In this document: positions 7,271 through 14,670 of the stretch, in pieces
How the letters are laid out: every line of letters starts with the position of its first letter
Position numbering within the stretch: position 1 is the stretch's first letter
DNA from: Salinibacterium sp. SWN167
Lineage (GTDB): Bacteria > Actinomycetota > Actinomycetes > Actinomycetales > Microbacteriaceae
Direction: 5' to 3'
Assembly: GCF_015864665.1 (NCBI RefSeq)
Contig: NZ_JADYWU010000001.1
Span: 1-64,000 of the forward strand
DNA: 64,000 bases
Made by a program: the position numbers and the translations under genes
Notes under the pieces: model-generated
Databases searched by the model: none
Seen by the model: only the letters and a program-made list of their open reading frames with translations
Told to the model about the DNA's origin: nothing

Positions 7271-7343
7271 TGCGCCCGGAGGGATTTGAACCCCCGGCCT
7301 ATTGATCCGTAGTCAATTGCTCTATCCGCTGAGCTACGGGCGC
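7271..7343 (-). tRNA. tRNA-Arg (anticodon ACG)
   Basis: A 73-base cloverleaf without encoded CCA. Acceptor GCGCCCG pairs with CGGGCGC, discriminator A. The D arm is GCTC...GAGC, the anticodon stem ATTGA/TCAAT encloses loop CTACGGA giving ACG (read as ICG), and the T arm has loop TTCAAAT. A TATAGT -10 element lies about 28 bases upstream on the minus strand (7371-7376). The 3' portion is the attachment site of the adjacent insertion and was restored by it. Confidence 0.95.
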
Positions 7344-7429
7344 ATCTCGATGACTTTCGCCAACCAGAAAACTATACCAGCGGATTCGGACTGCCAGTGA
7401 CACTTTTGACAGTCGGATGCCGCGAGCGC

Positions 7430-8179
7430 CTATTTTCTGACGCGAAGGTGCGCGACACCGCCATCAACTTCGAGCGCGGTACCCGTCGTTGAGCCGGAGA
7501 GCGGGCTTGCCAAGTACGCGACCGCGCCGGCAACTTCTTCGGGGGTGACCATGCGGCCGGTGGCCTGGCGGGCGTCCAGAGCGGCACGTTCCTTGACGGG
7601 GTCGTCGAAGCCCTGCAGCATCCGCTCCACGAACGGGGTGGAGACTGTGCCGGGGCTGACCGCGTTGACGCGCACGCCATCCGCCACATGATCCGTTGCC
7701 ATTGCGTAGGTCAGCGCGAGAACGGCACCCTTGGAGGCGCCGTACAGCGCGCGCTGCGGGAGGCCATTGAGGGCGGCGATGGAGCAGAGGTTCACGATCG
7801 CGGCGTGCTCAGACTTACGAAGCCAGGGCATCGCTGCCGCCGACACCCGCGCCATACCGATGACGTTGATATTGAGAACACGCGCCCACTCGGCGTCGTC
7901 GTTTTCTTCGACGGTTCCGACCGCGCTGATACCGGCGTTGTTCACGACGATGTCGATGCCGCCCAACTTCTCGGCGGCCGCAGAAACGGCGGCGTCGACG
8001 GAGGCACGATCTGACACGTCCGCGGTGAATCCGTGGAGGCGAGCATCCAACCCCTCAGTGTTGAGGTCGAGAACCGCAACCGTGGCACCACGCTCTACTA
8101 GCGCGAGTGCCGAAGCGAGGCCGATGCCGGATGCTCCCCCCGTGACGACCGCGACGAGACCGTCGAACTCGGCGCTCAT
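7430..8179 (-). CDS. SDR family oxidoreductase, possibly 2-keto-3-deoxy sugar-acid dehydrogenase
   Basis: NAD(P)-dependent short-chain dehydrogenase of 249 residues, cytosolic. The cofactor loop is TGGASGIG near residue 14, NNAG near 87, and the catalytic set is Ser in NLCSIAAL plus YGASK near 146-150. VSPGTVSTPF follows. Its ATG overlaps the stop of the FAH-family gene (ATGA), and that gene overlaps the Gfo/Idh gene in the same way, so the three form one translationally coupled operon. In non-phosphorylative L-fucose/L-rhamnose degradation an SDR oxidises 2-keto-3-deoxy-L-fuconate and an FAH enzyme then cleaves the diketo acid. The pairing here suggests that role, but substrate is inference. 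Confidence 0.85.
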   Translation of the reverse strand: MSAEFDGLVAVVTGGASGIGLASALALVERGATVAVLDLNTEGLDARLHGFTADVSDRASVDAAVSAAAEKLGGIDIVVNNAGISAVGTVEENDDAEWARVLNINVIGMARVSAAAMPWLRKSEHAAIVNLCSIAALNGLPQRALYGASKGAVLALTYAMATDHVADGVRVNAVSPGTVSTPFVERMLQGFDDPVKERAALDARQATGRMVTPEEVAGAVAYLASPLSGSTTGTALEVDGGVAHLRVRK

Positions 8180-9024
8180 GCCTGCACCAAGGTTTGGCGA
8201 GCGCGACCGAGGCCGTCGATCTCGAGCTCAACGACATCGCCGGCACGCAGGTACGGCTGACCCTCGATGCCCATGGCGACGCCCGCGGGAGTGCCCGTGT
8301 TGATGACATCGCCGGGCTGCAGCACCATGAACTGGCTCAGGTACCAAATGATGTGGTTCACGCCGAAGGCCATATTTGCGGTCGTGCCGTTTTGGCGTTC
8401 GACACCGTTCACCCAGAGGCGCAAGCCCAAGGCTTGGGGGTCGGCCACCTCGTCGGCGGTCACCAGCTCAGGCCCGAACGGATTGAAGGTCTCGCAGCTC
8501 TTGCCTTTGTCCCAGGTTCCGCCACGTTCGAGTTGGAAAGCGCGCTCGGAAACGTCGTGCGACACGGCGTAACCAGCAATGACGGCAGTCGCGTCATCCG
8601 GAGACTCAAGGTAGCGAGCGGTTGCGCCGATCACGACGCCGAGCTCGACCTCCCAGTCGGTCTTCTCGCTCGTGCGCGGGATGAGCACGTCGTCGAAGGG
8701 GCCGACCATGGTGCTCGGGTCCTTCATGAAGATGACGGGTTCGTCGGGCAGCGTTGCACCGGTCTCTTCAGCGTGGTCGCTGTAGTTGAGGCCGACACAC
8801 ACGATCTTGCCGGGGCGAGCGATGGGAGCACCCACGCGCACCCCCTCGGTCTCGATAGCCGACAGGGTGCCGGCGTTGAGCGCGGCACGCACCGCGGCGA
8901 CGCCACCGCTGGCAAAGAAGGCTCCGTTGATGTCGGCGGTGATCGACGTCAGATTGAAGGCGCCACCTTCATCGAGAACAACAGGAATTTCTGAGCCAAC
9001 CGGCCCGAGTCGCGCGAATCTCAC
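8176..9024 (-). CDS. Fumarylacetoacetate hydrolase family protein
   Basis: Metal-dependent C-C or keto-enol enzyme of 282 residues with the FAH C-terminal fold. GLNYSDHAEETG and FMKDPSTMVGP precede the metal site: EVELGVVIG carries the paired Glu, followed by GYAVSHDVSERAFQ with the Asp. The FNPFGPELVT and NTGTPAGVAMG blocks close the active site. This is the layout of 2,4-diketo-3-deoxy-L-fuconate/L-rhamnonate hydrolases and of acylpyruvases. The start is a GTG overlapping the stop of the Gfo/Idh gene (GTGA). Being between an SDR and a Gfo/Idh dehydrogenase favours sugar-acid catabolism over aromatic catabolism. Confidence 0.85.
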   Translation of the reverse strand: MRFARLGPVGSEIPVVLDEGGAFNLTSITADINGAFFASGGVAAVRAALNAGTLSAIETEGVRVGAPIARPGKIVCVGLNYSDHAEETGATLPDEPVIFMKDPSTMVGPFDDVLIPRTSEKTDWEVELGVVIGATARYLESPDDATAVIAGYAVSHDVSERAFQLERGGTWDKGKSCETFNPFGPELVTADEVADPQALGLRLWVNGVERQNGTTANMAFGVNHIIWYLSQFMVLQPGDVINTGTPAGVAMGIEGQPYLRAGDVVELEIDGLGRARQTLVQA

Positions 9025-10127
9025 TGAGTGTTCTCCTTCGTTGCCAGCGCGATACCTTCGCGCTCTTGTGATTCATAACCGGCCTCGACAACCGCCATGG
9101 TGTGCATGACGTCGTCGACCGAGGTCGGAAGTGCAGAAACTGAGCCCTCGAGGTAGCGCTGAAGCGCGCTCATCGAACCGATGAAGGCATCCGGGAACCA
9201 GCTGCCCTCGAACGGCACCGGCTGCCAGCCCAGCTCGGGCTTATCGGTGTACGCGATGGCGAGAGCGTCGGGGCCACCGCGCGGGTAGTCGAGCATGAGG
9301 CCCAGCTGCGCGCGAATGGCGCCCTTGGTGCCCTCCCACTTCACGAAAGCTTCTTCGTAGTCGCCGCCGAAACCGTGGTCGTGGTTCGTGCTGATCGTGA
9401 CCCGCAGCGGGCGGTCGCGATACCGCATGATGATTGTGGAGCGCGTGTTTGAGACTTGAGGCTTGGCCGGATGCCGCACCGTCGCTGCGCTCACGCTGTC
9501 GGGGTCACCCAAGAACGAGCGCACCAGGTCCATATAGTGCACGCTGTGCATGTTGAGTTCGAGACGCTCGATGCCCAGCACGTGCGGGAAGATCTCCCAC
9601 GGCGTCTCGGTGGCGATACGGATCTCCAGGTCATAGAGCTCGCCAATCGCTCCCTCGGCGATGAGCGCGCGGGCGGCCGCGATATACGGCGCGAACCGCA
9701 GTTGCGTGTTGACGGCAGCAATAAGGTTCTTGCGGTGACAAATCTCGAGCAGCCCGCGCGCCTCGGCAAGATTCTGCCCGAACGGCTTCTGGATGAGCAC
9801 GGCCGCGCCATCGGGTAGCTGGTCGAGCACCGCTGCATATTGTTCGGGCATGAGCGCGAGATCGTAGACGGCGTTTTTCGGAGCCGCTGCGACGGCATCC
9901 GACAGCGAGGTGAAGACATTCGGGATGCCAAACTCGTCGGCGAGAACCTGCGCCTTGGCTGCCGTGCGGTTGACGATCCCCCACACCTCAAAACCAGCTT
10001 TGCGGTACGCCGGAAGGTGCGCGTCTTTCACAATTCCCCCGGCGCCAATCATGACGATCGGGCGCGGGTGCTGCGGCAGCGCGAGAGTGTACGCCTCGGC
10101 TGGCTCACGTTCGGGAAAGGGCGACAC
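9021..10127 (-). CDS. Gfo/Idh/MocA family oxidoreductase
   Basis: NAD(P)-dependent sugar or inositol-type dehydrogenase of 368 residues. The Rossmann motif is IGAGGIVKDAHLPAY at about residues 27-42. The family EKP motif appears as IQKPFG (the usual Glu is replaced by Gln), and the His of the catalytic region lies within ELNMHSVHYMDLVRSFLG. First gene of the three-gene overlapping operon with FAH and SDR genes. The start is GTG (protein MSPFPEREP). A candidate promoter with -35 TTGATA and -10 TTTTAC lies 25-50 bases upstream. Substrate unknown; the neighbours suggest a sugar or sugar acid. Confidence 0.85.
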   Translation of the reverse strand: MSPFPEREPAEAYTLALPQHPRPIVMIGAGGIVKDAHLPAYRKAGFEVWGIVNRTAAKAQVLADEFGIPNVFTSLSDAVAAAPKNAVYDLALMPEQYAAVLDQLPDGAAVLIQKPFGQNLAEARGLLEICHRKNLIAAVNTQLRFAPYIAAARALIAEGAIGELYDLEIRIATETPWEIFPHVLGIERLELNMHSVHYMDLVRSFLGDPDSVSAATVRHPAKPQVSNTRSTIIMRYRDRPLRVTISTNHDHGFGGDYEEAFVKWEGTKGAIRAQLGLMLDYPRGGPDALAIAYTDKPELGWQPVPFEGSWFPDAFIGSMSALQRYLEGSVSALPTSVDDVMHTMAVVEAGYESQEREGIALATKENTQ

Positions 10128-10151
10128 GGGGTGCTCCGGCTCTCATAGACG

Positions 10152-10183
10152 GTAAAACTCGTGATCAAACGATATATCAAACG
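10152..10183 (-). promoter_or_regulatory. Candidate promoter and operator for the Gfo/Idh-FAH-SDR operon
   Basis: On the minus strand TTGATA (10175-10180) and TTTTAC (10152-10157) are separated by 17 bases. A repeat ATCAAACG occurs at 10164 and 10176, one of them overlapping the -35. The A+T-rich GATATATC core between them resembles GntR-type operators. Matches are modest. Confidence 0.4.
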
Positions 10184-10211
10184 CGTGGAGGCGGCAATGC
10201 GGCGGGCAGCC

Positions 10212-11240
10212 CTAGATCGCACCCCGCGGTCCCTGAATCAGATCGTCGTGATGGATCTGGGCAACGTTGGGGTGCGCCCGCATTCGGTAGCGGAGCGCAT
10301 TGTCTCCGTACGTTTCGAGGATCGGGCTGTTCGTGGGGTCGAGCGAAAGGCCGCGCGCTTGAGCGGCGAGCTCGGGCGGCAACTGCAGCTGCGGCATCAC
10401 GGTGTCGAGAGCCGGGTTGAAGAAGAAAGGAATCGAAATGCGGTCGTCGCCGATGAGTGGCGAGATGACGCGGTGCAGCGTCGCCTTGAGGTAACCCTCG
10501 GTCGCGAGCTCGAGCATCTCGCCAATGTTCACGACAAACGCGCCCGGCTTGGGTGGAACATCCACCCACTCGCCTTGGAAGTCGACCTGCAGACCGCCCT
10601 TGCCGGGCTCCACCATGAGCAGGGTGAGAACGCCGCCATCGCGGTGAGCGCCCACGCCCTGCTTGGGCTCCGGGTTGGACTCGCCGGGATACCGCACGAT
10701 CTTGAGCTGCGGGAACGGCTTGTCAGCGAAGGCGTGATCGAACACGTCCTCCGGGGCGCCGAGGGCCTGGGCCCACGCGCGCAGCAGGCGCAGCGAGACA
10801 GCGCTGAGTTTGTCGTTCCATTCGTTGACCAATTCGCGAAGCTGGGGCACGGCATCCGGCCACAGGTTCGGGCCTTCGAGGCGCCAGTAATCAGCGAGTC
10901 CGGCAGTGCTGTCGACAACATCGCGTTCCGGGCCGACGTCAATCTGTTCGCGCCAGTCGGTCTTGCCCTCGGTCAGCTCGCCGCCCACGCGGGTGTACCC
11001 ACGGAACTGCGGGCTGTTGACATTCTCGACCGCAAGCTTCTGTTCGGCGGGCAGGGCAAAGAACTCGCGGGATGCCGCAAGCAGGTCATCCATCAACGAT
11101 TCTTCGACACCGTGGCCGACAAGGTAGAAGAACCCCACGTCGTGGGTCGCACACAGCAAATCGTCCCGGAATTTGGCGGCCGATTCAGGGCCGCCGTCAA
11201 GTAGCGAGAGGTCAATAACAGGGAGTGCGGAATCGTTCAT
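10212..11240 (-). CDS. Isopenicillin-N-synthase-like 2-oxoglutarate/Fe(II) oxygenase
   Basis: Non-heme iron dioxygenase of 342 residues. The N-terminal DIOX_N region (ALPVIDLSLLDGGPE...DVGFFYLVGHGV) is followed by the double-stranded beta helix with the iron triad: HRDGG (His and Asp) near residues 206-208 and the His in ATLHRVISP near 262. The 2OG-binding Arg is in the DRISIPFFFNP segment. Members hydroxylate or desaturate small molecules; substrate unknown. The ATG at 11240 is used because it starts the conserved ALPVIDL region. It is 84 bases upstream of the Gfo/Idh gene, same strand, so it may be part of the same regulon. Confidence 0.85.
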   Translation of the reverse strand: MNDSALPVIDLSLLDGGPESAAKFRDDLLCATHDVGFFYLVGHGVEESLMDDLLAASREFFALPAEQKLAVENVNSPQFRGYTRVGGELTEGKTDWREQIDVGPERDVVDSTAGLADYWRLEGPNLWPDAVPQLRELVNEWNDKLSAVSLRLLRAWAQALGAPEDVFDHAFADKPFPQLKIVRYPGESNPEPKQGVGAHRDGGVLTLLMVEPGKGGLQVDFQGEWVDVPPKPGAFVVNIGEMLELATEGYLKATLHRVISPLIGDDRISIPFFFNPALDTVMPQLQLPPELAAQARGLSLDPTNSPILETYGDNALRYRMRAHPNVAQIHHDDLIQGPRGAI

Positions 11241-11330
11241 GCCACGATGTTTGCACGCCAAGTTTGAGAACTTCCCATTGTTACGCTCACAGCATGGGAC
11301 CGAGGCGTAACACGATCACGGTTCGGAAAA

Positions 11331-12785
11331 TTATGCTCCGACTACGGCGCGTTCGGGAATAACTTGCGGGTGAGTGTAGCCCATATGCTCGATGACACGC
11401 ACGACCTGGCTCGTGTAGCCGAACTCGTTGTCGTACCAGACATACAGCACCAAATGCTTGCCAGAACTGATCGTCGCGAGTCCGTCAACAATGCCCGCGC
11501 GATGCGAACCCGTGAAGTCACTCGATACCACCTCGGGGGAATCAATGAAGTCGATCTGTTGTCGCAGAGTCGAATCAAGTGAGAGTTTTCGCAGGTACCG
11601 GTTCACCTCTTCGCGAGTCGTTTCGGTCGCGAGGTTGAGGTTCAGAATCGCCATCGATACGTTGGGCGTCGGAACGCGGATGGCGCTGCCGGTAAGCAAT
11701 CCCGCCAGTTCTGGAACTGCCTTCGCGACGGCCTTCGCCGCCCCCGTCTCGGTGATGACCATGTTCATCGGGGCCGAGCGGCCGCGGCGGTCACCTGAGT
11801 GGAAGTTGTCGGTCAAGTTCTGGTCGTTTGTGTAGGAGTGCACGGTTTCGACGTGCCCGTGCTCGATTCCGTACTCATCGCTGATGACTTTCAACACGGG
11901 CGAAATGGCATTCGTCGTGCACGAGGCCGCCGACAGGATCGTGTCCGTGTCCTCGATCGTGTCGTGGTTGAGGCCATACACGATGTTCTTGAGGTCGCCC
12001 TTGCCCGGAGCGGTCAGCAGAACCCGCTTGACCCCCTTCGACTTGAGGTGCTGACTCAAACCCTCACGGTCACGCCAGCGACCGGTGTTGTCGACGACGA
12101 TGGCATCCGAAATCCCGTACTCGGTGTAGTCGATCGTGGCCGGGTCGTTCGAGTAGATCACCTGGATGAGGGTGCCGTTGGCAAGAATCGTGTTCGCTTC
12201 GGTATCGACCGAGATCGTTCCCTCAAACGGGCCATGAACACTGTCGCGACGCAGCAGGCTGGCACGCTTCACGAGGTCGTTGTCGGAGCCCCTGCGCACG
12301 ACGACCGCGCGCAACCGGAGTCCCTCGCCGTTGCCGGCGTGCGCGATTAGGATGCGGGCCAACAGTCGACCGATACGTCCGAAACCGTAGAGCACGACAT
12401 CCGCTCCCGCCGCCTTGGGCTCGGTGCCGTTCTTGAGCACGGGAGCAAGCTCAGCAGCCAGAAACTCGCCCAGGTCGCCGCCTACCTGGCGGAACCGATT
12501 CACCAACTTCGCCAAATCAATGGATGCCGAATTCAGCGGCATCGCCGAGAGCGCCACCATGATCGGCATGGTCTCTTCGATCGGCAGCTCGCTCTCGTTG
12601 AGCTGACGCGCAAAACGGTGGGCCTTGAGAACCTCAACCGGTGACTTGTTGATGAGACGGCGACCATGAATCGAGGTCACGACGCCGTGGTTGCGATACA
12701 GCCCACCGATGAGGGGAATCATTGCCTCGGCCAGTTCTTGGCGGGCATTCCACCGGTCAAATTCGTCGCTGTGTTCGCGTTGCAT
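11331..12785 (-). CDS. gapB: Glyceraldehyde-3-phosphate dehydrogenase, long GapB-type
   Basis: Glycolytic or gluconeogenic GAPDH of 484 residues. About 125 N-terminal residues (RNHGVVTSIHGRRLINKSPVEVLKAHRFAR) precede the Rossmann motif YGFGRIGRLLARIL, as in the long GapB-type enzymes of actinobacteria such as Corynebacterium; ordinary GAPDHs are about 335 residues. The catalytic Cys is in SAASCTTNAISPVL and the partner His in ETVHSYTNDQ. SHRAGIVDGLAT and WYDNEFGYTSQVVR are conserved C-terminal motifs. The start is ATG with GGAAGGA upstream. In corynebacteria the GapB form favours gluconeogenesis; that role is inferred here. A palindrome CTTTAG-N6-CTAAAG lies about 125 bases upstream. Confidence 0.92.
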   Translation of the reverse strand: MQREHSDEFDRWNARQELAEAMIPLIGGLYRNHGVVTSIHGRRLINKSPVEVLKAHRFARQLNESELPIEETMPIMVALSAMPLNSASIDLAKLVNRFRQVGGDLGEFLAAELAPVLKNGTEPKAAGADVVLYGFGRIGRLLARILIAHAGNGEGLRLRAVVVRRGSDNDLVKRASLLRRDSVHGPFEGTISVDTEANTILANGTLIQVIYSNDPATIDYTEYGISDAIVVDNTGRWRDREGLSQHLKSKGVKRVLLTAPGKGDLKNIVYGLNHDTIEDTDTILSAASCTTNAISPVLKVISDEYGIEHGHVETVHSYTNDQNLTDNFHSGDRRGRSAPMNMVITETGAAKAVAKAVPELAGLLTGSAIRVPTPNVSMAILNLNLATETTREEVNRYLRKLSLDSTLRQQIDFIDSPEVVSSDFTGSHRAGIVDGLATISSGKHLVLYVWYDNEFGYTSQVVRVIEHMGYTHPQVIPERAVVGA

Positions 12786-12907
12786 CAGGTTCCTTCCGAC
12801 TGCACTGTCTTGGTCCGCGGGCGCGCTTGTGGCACGGCTGGTCCCGCATCCATTCTCCCAGACGGATGCTCAGCATGCGCGTTCAGAAAAGCACAGTTCG
12901 GGCAACA

Positions 12908-12925
12908 CTTTAGAGATCGCTAAAG
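12908..12925. promoter_or_regulatory. Palindromic operator-like site upstream of the GAPDH gene
   Basis: CTTTAG and CTAAAG arms of 6 bases are separated by AGATCG, so the 18-base site is symmetric except for two central positions. It lies 123-140 bases upstream of the GAPDH start, in a 267-base spacer that otherwise shows no gene. The binding protein is not known. Confidence 0.4.
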
Positions 12926-13052
12926 GGGGCGATTCTTAACGGTGCGGATGCCGGTTTGGCCGCGGTTGTGGTGCCGCTTGTTGCGCCGAATGTGGGCGCA
13001 ATCTAGACCCCACCAGAAGCAGGCGGCTGGCGGATCGCGGCAGGCGCGAAAG

Positions 13053-13415
13053 TTAGCGAGCTGCGTTAAACGCCACCGCGGACTGGATGAGCGACTGAAA
13101 AGCGTCAGCGTCAATCACGTCGCCCTGGTGGAGGTCGATCGCGCGTCTGACCTTGGCGTCAAGGCTGCTGTTGAAGAGACCGGTGGGGTCGTCGAGTGAA
13201 GCGCCCTGCGCAAACGTGAGTTTGACCTTGTCTTTGTACGTCTCGCCGGTGCAGATCAGTCCGTCGAGACTCCATGCTGCGACGCCATCCGGATTCGAGG
13301 GTTTTCGCCACTTGACCTCTTCCACGATCGCGGGCTCAGCCTGCACGATCAGTGCGCGAACGTGGGCAAGCATCTCGCCCCGCCAGTCGCGGTGGCTCGT
13401 CGTGGTGGTATCCAT
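13053..13415 (-). CDS. DUF1801 domain protein
   Basis: Small soluble protein of 120 residues with the DUF1801/YdhG-like pattern: EEVKWRKPSNPDGVAAWSLDGLICTGETYKDKVKLTFAQGASLDDP. The fold is ferredoxin-like and no activity is established. The ATG at 13415 (MDTTTTSHRDW) is preferred because a weak AAAGTGAG lies upstream; an in-frame ATG at 13439 is possible but enters the shared promoter region with the galactonate dehydratase gene. Divergent from that gene with a 61-base spacer. Confidence 0.75.
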   Translation of the reverse strand: MDTTTTSHRDWRGEMLAHVRALIVQAEPAIVEEVKWRKPSNPDGVAAWSLDGLICTGETYKDKVKLTFAQGASLDDPTGLFNSSLDAKVRRAIDLHQGDVIDADAFQSLIQSAVAFNAAR

Positions 13416-13425
13416 GATGCTCACT

Positions 13426-13463
13426 TTAGTAGTCGCCATTAGTAGGATAATAAGACTTAGTAG
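13426..13463. promoter_or_regulatory. Triple TTAGTAG repeat between DUF1801 gene and dgoD
   Basis: TTAGTAG occurs at 13426, 13439 and 13457 in the 61-base divergent spacer. A -10-like GATAAT (13446-13451) for dgoD falls between the second and third copies. Such clustering suggests an operator for a sugar-acid regulator, for example the DgoR-like GntR protein encoded nearby. Repeats are seen; the regulator is inferred. Confidence 0.4.
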
Positions 13464-13476
13464 TTGGAGGGGCGCC

Positions 13477-14622
13477 ATGAAGATCGCACGCATCGAAACA
13501 TTTCTCGTTCCACCACGCTGGTTGTTCGTGCGCATCGAGACCGACAACGGCATCGTCGGTTGGGGCGAACCGGTTGTTGAAGGCCAGGCCGACGTCGTGC
13601 GCGCCGCCGTCGAACAGTATGCCGAATACCTGATCGGCCTCGACGCCACTCGCATCGAAGACCACTGGCAAGTGCTCACCCGCGGCGGCTTCTACCGCGG
13701 CGGCCCCGTCGCCTCCAGCGCTATCGCCGGCATCGACCAAGCACTCTGGGACATCGCGGGCAAAGCTCATGGCGTTCCCGTTCACGACCTTCTCGGTGGT
13801 GCCGTGCGCGACCGCATCCGCATGTACGGCTGGGTTGGCGGTGACGAACCCTCCGAGCTGCGCGACAATATTGCGCAACAGCTGGAGGCTGGCCTCACCG
13901 CTGTGAAGATGAACGGCAGCGGACGGATGAAGCCCATCGGCACCGTCAGGGCCATCGACGAGGTTGTAGAACGGGCCGCGCTCGCCCGCGAAGTTTTGGG
14001 GCCCGACCGCGACATGGCGATCGACTTCCACGGACGGATGACCGTCGCCAACGCCCGTCGTGTGCTCCCCCTCCTCGAGCCCTACGCTCCCCTCTTCGTC
14101 GAAGAACCTGTTGTACCCGAAAAGTCACACCTGCTCGACGGCATCGTGGCGTCAACATCGATCCCGATCTCCACCGGCGAGCGCCTCTTCTCCCGCAACG
14201 AGTTCCTCGGGCCGCTTCAGGCCGGTGTCGCGGTCGTGCAGCCCGACCTCTCCCATGCCGGCGGTATCTCCGAAGTGCGCCGCATTGCCGCCCTCGCCGA
14301 CATGTTTGATGCTCAGCTGGCGCCGCACTGCCCCCTTGGCCCTATCGCCTTGGCGGCGAGCCTGCAGGTCGGCTTCAACACACCGAACTTCTTGATTCAG
14401 GAACAGAGCATCGGCATCCACTACAACGTCGGATCAGACGTGCTCGAATACCTGATGAATACGAGCGTTTTCGATTTCACGAGTGGCTACATTGAGCGGC
14501 TGACTGCTCCAGGCCTCGGTATCGACATTGATGAAACTGCCGTACGCGCCGCCGACAAGGTCGGGCACCAGTGGCGCTCCCCTGTGTGGCGTCACGACGA
14601 CGGGTCTCTCGCCGAGTGGTAA
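13477..14622 (+). CDS. dgoD: D-galactonate dehydratase
   Basis: Mg-dependent enolase-superfamily enzyme (mandelate racemase subgroup) of 381 residues that dehydrates D-galactonate to 2-keto-3-deoxy-D-galactonate. It follows E. coli DgoD closely by eye: LPPRW-like N-terminus, VGWGEPVVEGQA, GFYRGGPV.SSAIAGIDQALWDI, DFHGR, EEPV, GERLFSR, QPDLSHAGGI, APHCPLGPIALAA, QEQSIGIHYN and the WR.P.WRH.DGS.AEW ending. The D, E, E metal ligands are in DFHGR, EEPV and GER. The ATG at 13477 follows GGAGG by six bases. It is tail-to-tail with the SDR gene of the alpha-galactoside operon, which supports galactose oxidation. The kinase and aldolase of the pathway are not in the window. Confidence 0.93.
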   Translation: MKIARIETFLVPPRWLFVRIETDNGIVGWGEPVVEGQADVVRAAVEQYAEYLIGLDATRIEDHWQVLTRGGFYRGGPVASSAIAGIDQALWDIAGKAHGVPVHDLLGGAVRDRIRMYGWVGGDEPSELRDNIAQQLEAGLTAVKMNGSGRMKPIGTVRAIDEVVERAALAREVLGPDRDMAIDFHGRMTVANARRVLPLLEPYAPLFVEEPVVPEKSHLLDGIVASTSIPISTGERLFSRNEFLGPLQAGVAVVQPDLSHAGGISEVRRIAALADMFDAQLAPHCPLGPIALAASLQVGFNTPNFLIQEQSIGIHYNVGSDVLEYLMNTSVFDFTSGYIERLTAPGLGIDIDETAVRAADKVGHQWRSPVWRHDDGSLAEW

Positions 14623-14670
14623 CCGGTCGGCAACGCCAGCGGTAGCCGAGCGCGCGGCCGCGAGTGCCCG

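Larger units (their letters stand above)
5329..7314. mobile_element. Integrase-less insertion at the 3' end of tRNA-Arg(ACG)
   Basis: A 47-bp perfect repeat bounds the segment: 5329-5375 and 7268-7314. The second copy is the 3' part of an intact tRNA-Arg gene, the first is an orphan tRNA fragment. This is the footprint of tyrosine-recombinase integration into a tRNA gene. The unique interior is about 1.9 kb. It contains one gene of unknown function (minus strand), two paired TGTGGG repeats close to the two ends, and a terminator that now serves the rebuilt tRNA. No integrase or excisionase frame is present. It is either a decayed remnant or a small satellite mobilised in trans. Confidence 0.8.

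Noticed and set aside
7139-7310. Surviving 3' end of an integrase gene
   Set aside because: One frame reads VWAKCGQTK into the att core, which resembles integrase tails, but it is interrupted by a stop at 7118 and no catalytic Arg/His/Tyr motif is upstream. Kept only as an alternative explanation of the TGTGGG repeats.
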